The notes below the pieces were generated by a model. That model worked only from the letters and a program-made list of their open reading frames with translations, was not told where the DNA came from and searched no databases. Shown piece by piece: positions 59,695-64,000 of a stretch of DNA of 64,000 nucleotides. Location: NCBI RefSeq assembly GCF_963974515.1, contig NZ_CAXBDD010000006.1, forward strand, positions 1 to 64,000, read 5' to 3'. The translations under genes were made by a program, and so were the position numbers. The stretch's first letter is position 1. Each line of letters opens with the position of its first letter. The stretch is from Sunxiuqinia sp963974515. Lineage in GTDB: Bacteria; Bacteroidota; Bacteroidia; Bacteroidales; Prolixibacteraceae.

Positions 59695-61848
59695 CTATTC
59701 CTCAACGAGTTTAAAATCAAGTTGTTTTCGTTCGAGGTTGGCCCGCATAATTTCGACTTTGACATCTTCGCCAAGCTGATATTTTTTGTTGCTGTGTTTT
59801 CCAACCAGGCAGTAGTTCTTCTCGTCGAAGATGTAAAAATCATCACCCAATTCGCGAATAGGGACCATGCCTTCGCATTTGTTCTCCAGCTCAACATAAA
59901 TTCCCCAATCGGTGATTCCAGAGATGACTCCAGGGAATATCTCGCCGATTTTGTCTTTCATAAATTCCACCTGCTTGTATTTGATTGACGATCGCTCGGC
60001 GCTGGATGCCCGTGATTCCATTTCGGATGAATGGTGGCACATGTCTTCGTATTTTTGTGCATTGGCCGATCGTCCCTCGTTGAGATAGCGATCGAGCAAG
60101 CGGTGAACCATGATGTCGGGGTAACGGCGGATGGGGGAGGTAAAGTGCGAGTAAAACTGGAAGCCGAGTCCGTAGTGGCCGATGTTGCGGGTGGAATACA
60201 CTGCTTTGGCCATCGATCGAATCGCAAGGGTTTCAATCACGTTTTGCTCATTTTTTCCTTTTACGTTGTCCATCAGCTTATTCATCGATTTGGAGATGGC
60301 GCTGGCGCTGGTGGTTTGAATGCCATAGCCAAACTTCTGGATGAAGTGGTTGAAATTCTCCAATTTTTCCGGGTCTGGTTTGTCGTGAATCCGGTACACA
60401 AAGGTTTTGGCTTGCCGCTTGCCTTTGGTTTTTCCGATAAATTCAGCCACTTTTTTGTTGGCTAACAGCATGAATTCTTCAACCAACTGGTTACTTTCCT
60501 TAGCTACCTTAAAATATACCGACAAGGGTTTGCCTGTTTCCTCTTCAATTTCAAACTTCACTTCTACCCGGTCAAACGCCAGCGAGCCTTCTTTGAAGCG
60601 CCGGCTTCGAAGTTTAAGGGCCAGTTGATGCAAAGTCAATACTTCATTTTTCAAGTCGCCTTCACCGGTTTCAATAATTTCCTGGGCTTCTTCGTAGGTA
60701 AATCGCCGGTTCGAGTTGATGATGGTACGGCCAAACCACTGGTTGCTGATGTCGGCATTGTCATCAAGGTGGAAAATGGCCGAATAGCAAAGTTTGTCTT
60801 CATTGGGCCGGAGTGAGCAAACACCGTTTGACAGGTGTTCGGGCAGCATCGGCACCACGCGGTCGACCAGGTAAACCGAAGTGGCCCGCGAGTACGCTTC
60901 ATCATCGAGAATGGTGTTGGGGCGGATGTAGTGGCTGACATCGGCAATGTGAATGCCAACTTCCCACAGGCCATTGTCGAGTTTGCGCAGCGAAAGGGCA
61001 TCGTCAAAATCCTTTGCATCGTGCGGGTCGATGGTGAAAGTTGTAGTATCACGCAGGTCGCGCCGATCTTTTATCTCTTCCTCTGAGATTTCCAGGGGAA
61101 TTTTTTCTGCGGTCTTCAGCACGCTTTCTGGAAAACGAAGGGGCAGGTCAAATTCTGCGAGAATGGCATGCATCTCCGTTTCGTGTTTGCCCGAGTCGCC
61201 CAGTACTTCAATAATCTCGCCAAACGGATTTTTGGCTTTTTGCGGCCACTCGGTAATTTTACCAATGGCTTTTTGCCCGTCTTTGGCGCCGTTCAGCTTT
61301 TCATTAGGAATAAACAGGTCGAAGCCGACTTTGCCAACCGGGATTAAAAAGGCAAAGTTTTTTGATCGTTCAACCGTTCCCACAAAGGTCGATTTTGCCC
61401 GCTCTATGATTTCGGTAACTTCGCCTTCGAGTTGGTGCTTCTTACGCCGGGCATACAGCGAAACCCGCACTTTGTCGCCTTCCATGGCGTGGTTCAGGTT
61501 GCGTTGCGAAACCAGCACCGGCTGATCAACTTCTTCCGAATTGACGTACGCAAAGCCTTGCGGCTGCATGTCAACACGTCCGCAAACATCGCCTCCGCGC
61601 GATTTAAGCTTGAACTTGCCACGTTGAACCTGTTCGAGGTTTTCGTTTTCGGCCAGCTCATCCAGCACTACATTGATGAGTTTCCGGGTTTCCGGATCTT
61701 TGACGCCCAATAGGTTGCCCAATTGTTTGTAATTGTAGGTTTTTTGCGGGTCACCGTAAAAGACGTCCAGAATTGCTTTTTTGAGTTGGGGTTTATTGAA
61801 GTTGGAAAGATTTTTCGATTTTTTCTTCCAGTGTTTATTCTTAGCCAT
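59695..61848 (-). CDS. rnr: Ribonuclease R
   Basis: The 717-residue exoribonuclease has a winged-helix start, cold-shock domains (GDVCGRVDMQPQGFAYV, VGTVERSKNFAFLIPV), the RNB catalytic domain with TFTIDPHDAKDFDDALSLRKL (Asp ligands), HYIRPNTILDDEAYSRATSVYLVDRVVPMLPEHLSNGVCSL, YGLGFQFYSHFTSPIRRYPDIMVHRLLDRYL, and a C-terminal S1 domain (GEIFPGVISGITDWGIYVELENKCEGMVP). It degrades structured RNA 3' to 5'. Length and motifs are complete. Confidence 0.96.
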   Translation of the reverse strand: MAKNKHWKKKSKNLSNFNKPQLKKAILDVFYGDPQKTYNYKQLGNLLGVKDPETRKLINVVLDELAENENLEQVQRGKFKLKSRGGDVCGRVDMQPQGFAYVNSEEVDQPVLVSQRNLNHAMEGDKVRVSLYARRKKHQLEGEVTEIIERAKSTFVGTVERSKNFAFLIPVGKVGFDLFIPNEKLNGAKDGQKAIGKITEWPQKAKNPFGEIIEVLGDSGKHETEMHAILAEFDLPLRFPESVLKTAEKIPLEISEEEIKDRRDLRDTTTFTIDPHDAKDFDDALSLRKLDNGLWEVGIHIADVSHYIRPNTILDDEAYSRATSVYLVDRVVPMLPEHLSNGVCSLRPNEDKLCYSAIFHLDDNADISNQWFGRTIINSNRRFTYEEAQEIIETGEGDLKNEVLTLHQLALKLRSRRFKEGSLAFDRVEVKFEIEEETGKPLSVYFKVAKESNQLVEEFMLLANKKVAEFIGKTKGKRQAKTFVYRIHDKPDPEKLENFNHFIQKFGYGIQTTSASAISKSMNKLMDNVKGKNEQNVIETLAIRSMAKAVYSTRNIGHYGLGFQFYSHFTSPIRRYPDIMVHRLLDRYLNEGRSANAQKYEDMCHHSSEMESRASSAERSSIKYKQVEFMKDKIGEIFPGVISGITDWGIYVELENKCEGMVPIRELGDDFYIFDEKNYCLVGKHSNKKYQLGEDVKVEIMRANLERKQLDFKLVEE

Positions 61849-61888
61849 TGTTTTAAATTTTTCCTGAAGTTAGCGGATTCAATACGAA

Positions 61889-61923
61889 TAAAAAAGGGGA
61901 AAGCATGAATTTGCATTCCCCTT
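61889..61923 (-). terminator. Terminator after the GH32 gene
   Basis: On the minus strand AAGGGGAATGCA pairs with TGCTTTCCCCTT with one bulged position, then a T-run. Confidence 0.8.
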
Positions 61924-61947
61924 AGCGCATTTTTATTTTTTCAGTAA

Positions 61948-63399
61948 TTAGTCATTGCTGTACATTGTTTTGATCGGGTAGATGTCCAGTTTTTCAACCC
62001 AAAGTTCTCCGCCCGTATTGTATAGAACAAGTTCTTTGGCATCTGGTTCAGCCGTAAAACAGGAGCTTAATACGGCTTTGCCGCCATTGCCGAAAATTTC
62101 AATGGATGTGCGGTCAAGCAGGATTTCCAGTTGAACTTTTCCATCTTCAGGAGCGAGTACTACACCTTGACCAAGGCAGGATAGAACTTGTTTGGTGGCA
62201 TCGTAGCGGATTTCAACTCCGCTGGCTTTTTTGGAGTTTCGAACCACAAAGCCAAAGCTGTTGACCGTTTTTAGATGAAAGGTTCCTTTAATGTGCAGGC
62301 AGTCACCTTTCACTTTTTTGGTCAGGTTTTTATCCAATCCCGGAATCAGGTTTTCATCTTCCCAGCTGTGCCCTTTTTCGTGGATCAGCTCAATTTCTTT
62401 GACGGGTGTTCGGATCAGCCGGATGCCTTCGAGGTAGGTTTGCAGGGAAAGCTCTGTTGGGAAGGTCATTTGTCCATTGAACGGCATGTCCGGGTATTCG
62501 CCGCCACGCATCCAAGCCAGTTGAATAATCCGACCGTCTTCTCCCGGAATATTGTTGAAGGTTTGAGTGGCATAGAAATTCTTGCCAAAGTCACCCTGCA
62601 TTTTCGGTGTTTCCGGGGTAAATTGTTTGCCATCAAAGGCTCCGATGATATACGACCCGTCTCCATCAAAAATAACCCAGCGGCTATCGTCCGATCGACG
62701 GTTTACCGATAGTTTGACCAAGTCGGGACATTCGTAGAAGCCAGCCAGGTGACTTTCAAAATTCCAGTCGGTTAAGTTTTCAGAAGAATAAAAAGAGAAG
62801 CCTTGTCTGCTTTTTTCACCATCGGGCATTCGCCACAATACCAGAACGTATTTTTGGCTTTCCTGGTGCCAAAAGGCTTTCGGATCACGTGCATCGTCTT
62901 GTTCATTAAACGGAATGACGGGGTTATTGGCGTATTTTGTCCAGGTTCTTCCTTTGTCGGTGCTGTAGGCAATTCGCTGGCCATTGTCCTTGCTGGTGTA
63001 AAAAACCAGCATGGTTTTGGTATCTCCTTGCTGAAGCCTCAGCAAGTTGTTTTCATCGATGATGGCCGAACCCGAGTAGGCTGTCGCAAAATCCTTTTCT
63101 TTTGAATCATTATCCGGGAAGATAGCGATTGGCAAATGTTCCCAGTGAACCAGGTCGGTACTGACAGCATGTCCCCAGTGCATAAATCCCCACTCAGTGT
63201 CAAACGGATTATGCTGATAAAACAGGTGATATTCGCCCTCGAAAAAGATCAACCCATTGGGATCATTCATCCAATTTTCGGCCGGAGTAAAATGAAATTG
63301 CGGGCGGTAAGACTCATCATACGAATGCTTTTGAGCGTTTACCGAACTGACTAACACGAATAAACAAAATAAAATGAGAAGGTTATGCGAACTTTTCAT
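61948..63399 (-). CDS. GH32 glycoside hydrolase (fructan beta-fructosidase/levanase type), exported
   Basis: The 483-residue enzyme has a signal peptide (about 1-22) and the GH32 five-bladed propeller: nucleophile Asp46 in WMNDPNG, transition-state Asp172 in ARDPKAF, acid/base Glu223 in YECPDL. The C-terminal beta-sandwich, from about residue 340, ends with the DRTSIEIFGNGGKAVLSSC segment typical of the family. It should hydrolyse levan, inulin or sucrose outside the cytoplasm. No fructose transporter or SusCD pair is visible in the remaining window. Confidence 0.95.
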   Translation of the reverse strand: MKSSHNLLILFCLFVLVSSVNAQKHSYDESYRPQFHFTPAENWMNDPNGLIFFEGEYHLFYQHNPFDTEWGFMHWGHAVSTDLVHWEHLPIAIFPDNDSKEKDFATAYSGSAIIDENNLLRLQQGDTKTMLVFYTSKDNGQRIAYSTDKGRTWTKYANNPVIPFNEQDDARDPKAFWHQESQKYVLVLWRMPDGEKSRQGFSFYSSENLTDWNFESHLAGFYECPDLVKLSVNRRSDDSRWVIFDGDGSYIIGAFDGKQFTPETPKMQGDFGKNFYATQTFNNIPGEDGRIIQLAWMRGGEYPDMPFNGQMTFPTELSLQTYLEGIRLIRTPVKEIELIHEKGHSWEDENLIPGLDKNLTKKVKGDCLHIKGTFHLKTVNSFGFVVRNSKKASGVEIRYDATKQVLSCLGQGVVLAPEDGKVQLEILLDRTSIEIFGNGGKAVLSSCFTAEPDAKELVLYNTGGELWVEKLDIYPIKTMYSND

Positions 63400-63439
63400 G
63401 CTTGGTTTGTTAAGACAATAAACAAGACGTACAAATTAA

Positions 63440-63447
63440 CAAAAATA
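63440..63447 (-). promoter_or_regulatory. -7 box TATTTTTG before the GH32 gene
   Basis: On the minus strand this matches TAnnTTTG, 40 bases before the GH32 start codon at 63399. Confidence 0.5.
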
Positions 63448-63462
63448 AGACAAGATTTCTGT

Positions 63463-63470
63463 TAATTTTG
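63463..63470 (+). promoter_or_regulatory. -7 box TAATTTTG before the secreted-protein gene
   Basis: TAATTTTG lies 24 bases before the ATG at 63495 and points away from the GH32 promoter, giving a divergent pair. Confidence 0.5.
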
Positions 63471-63494
63471 AATTCGAAAATTGAAGATTAAATC

Positions 63495-64000
63495 ATGAAG
63501 CGGATATTACTGGCAGCGATGGTCACTGTGCTGGCTTTTTCAGCTTTTTCACAGCAGAGGTGGCGGAAAGAGGGGGTGACGTTTCCTGCGCCGATTTGTT
63601 ATGGATCAGATAAAAACCACGAAAGTTTTATTGATGCTCCCGATGAATTCCTGAAGCGGCTGAAATCTACGGAGCAAAAAAAGTCCTCTATTGTTGTCTC
63701 TTATATTGGTTTTGAAGAGGAACCTCAAGCGGCATTTCAGTACGCTGTAGAAATTTGGGAACATCTGATTGCATCGCCTATTCCAATTTACATGACTGCC
63801 CGTTGGACTAGTTTGGATGAAGGTGTTCTGGGAAGTTGCGGACCAACTTCTTTTTTTGAGAATTTCGAGGCGGCGCCTTTGAAGGACCGCTACTATCCGG
63901 TTGCGTTGGTTGAAAAGCTCCAGGGAGAAGAAATTACAGATGCCTCCTATCCGGACATGATCGCCCAGTTTAACAGCGACAATGAAGATTGGTACTTCGG
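63495..64000 (+). CDS. N-terminal part of a secreted protein with a T9SS-cargo-like start
   Basis: 168 codons are present; the gene continues past the right edge. A signal peptide (about 1-19, ending AFSQ) is followed by a segment that includes FQYAVEIWEHLIASPIPIYMTARWTSLDEGVLGSCGP and YYPVALVEKLQGEEI...MIAQFNSDNEDWYF. This pattern is common at the start of large secreted Bacteroidota proteins that carry C-terminal type IX sorting domains. The C-terminus lies outside the window, so secretion route and function cannot be confirmed. Confidence 0.65.
   Translation, partial: MKRILLAAMVTVLAFSAFSQQRWRKEGVTFPAPICYGSDKNHESFIDAPDEFLKRLKSTEQKKSSIVVSYIGFEEEPQAAFQYAVEIWEHLIASPIPIYMTARWTSLDEGVLGSCGPTSFFENFEAAPLKDRYYPVALVEKLQGEEITDASYPDMIAQFNSDNEDWYF

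Noticed and set aside
1..64000. CRISPR arrays, insertion sequences, prophage genes, rRNA or tRNA genes
   Set aside because: Scanning both strands showed no regular spacer-repeat arrays, transposase or integrase frames, terminal repeats, or tRNA/rRNA signatures.

Overview
The window comes from a member of the Bacteroidota, by inference a marine or sediment Marinilabiliales/Prolixibacteraceae-type bacterium. Evidence read directly: -7 boxes of the form TAnnTTTG (some with an upstream TTTG near -33) before many genes, weak or absent Shine-Dalgarno sites, SPOR and HU-CCDC81 proteins, a TonB-dependent receptor with an N-terminal carboxypeptidase-regulatory domain, DUF5777 and CHRD proteins, exported lipoproteins with acidic residues after the lipid cysteine, and exported glycoside hydrolases (GH29, GH32, a GH31 start). 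No mobile element, CRISPR array, rRNA or tRNA gene was found.

Layout. 1-6.3 kb: start of an exported GH31 enzyme, a GIY-YIG-like protein lacking its catalytic residues, a SPOR lipoprotein, then an osmotic-stress block (mscL, BCCT transporter, double UspA protein, orphan glycine-betaine-binding lipoprotein) and a YedF/DsrE-like protein. 6.4-12.8 kb: an acidic protein of unknown function, GH29 fucosidase, PEP synthase/PPDK regulatory kinase, and a hexose permease with a ROK glucokinase. 12.8-19.1 kb (minus): epimerase, PNPOx-like protein, dnaG, DUF2147 protein, and a MEMO plus radical-SAM pair. 19.3-27.6 kb: two different exported M3 peptidases, methyltransferase, flavin reductase, two haem-binding-domain proteins and small secreted proteins. 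27.8-30.6 kb: trpB2 and trpS diverge around what looks like a complete tryptophan leader-peptide attenuator. 30.6-36.1 kb: HU-CCDC81/SPOR envelope protein, galE, a 0.67-kb gene-poor stretch, DUF493, a lipoprotein and metK with a structured leader. 36.2-40.8 kb (minus): ECF sigma factor with a trans-envelope partner, and a CHRD/cytochrome/YceI/DUF5777 cluster.

41.3-55.3 kb: a phosphate-starvation region: porin, pstS, pstC, pstA, pstB, phoU, phoB, phoR, followed by a TonB receptor and a lipoprotein made of two near-copies of a beta-helix domain. Both transcription units are preceded by direct repeats related to TGTAATC with an 11-bp period, the spacing expected for a PhoB-type regulator, so the receptor/lipoprotein pair is probably a Pho-controlled outer-membrane uptake system. 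A decayed second TonB receptor lies just downstream.

56.6-64 kb: rbfA, a methyltransferase and a LolC/E-like permease in one tight operon, a TetR regulator, RNase R, a GH32 fructan hydrolase and the start of a secreted protein.

The strongest candidates for undescribed biology are the trp leader attenuator before trpB2, the Pho-box receptor/duplicated beta-helix lipoprotein, the sigma factor paired with an inner-membrane-to-beta-barrel protein, and the metK leader with competing helices. Functions are assigned by recognising families from sequence; no database search was run.
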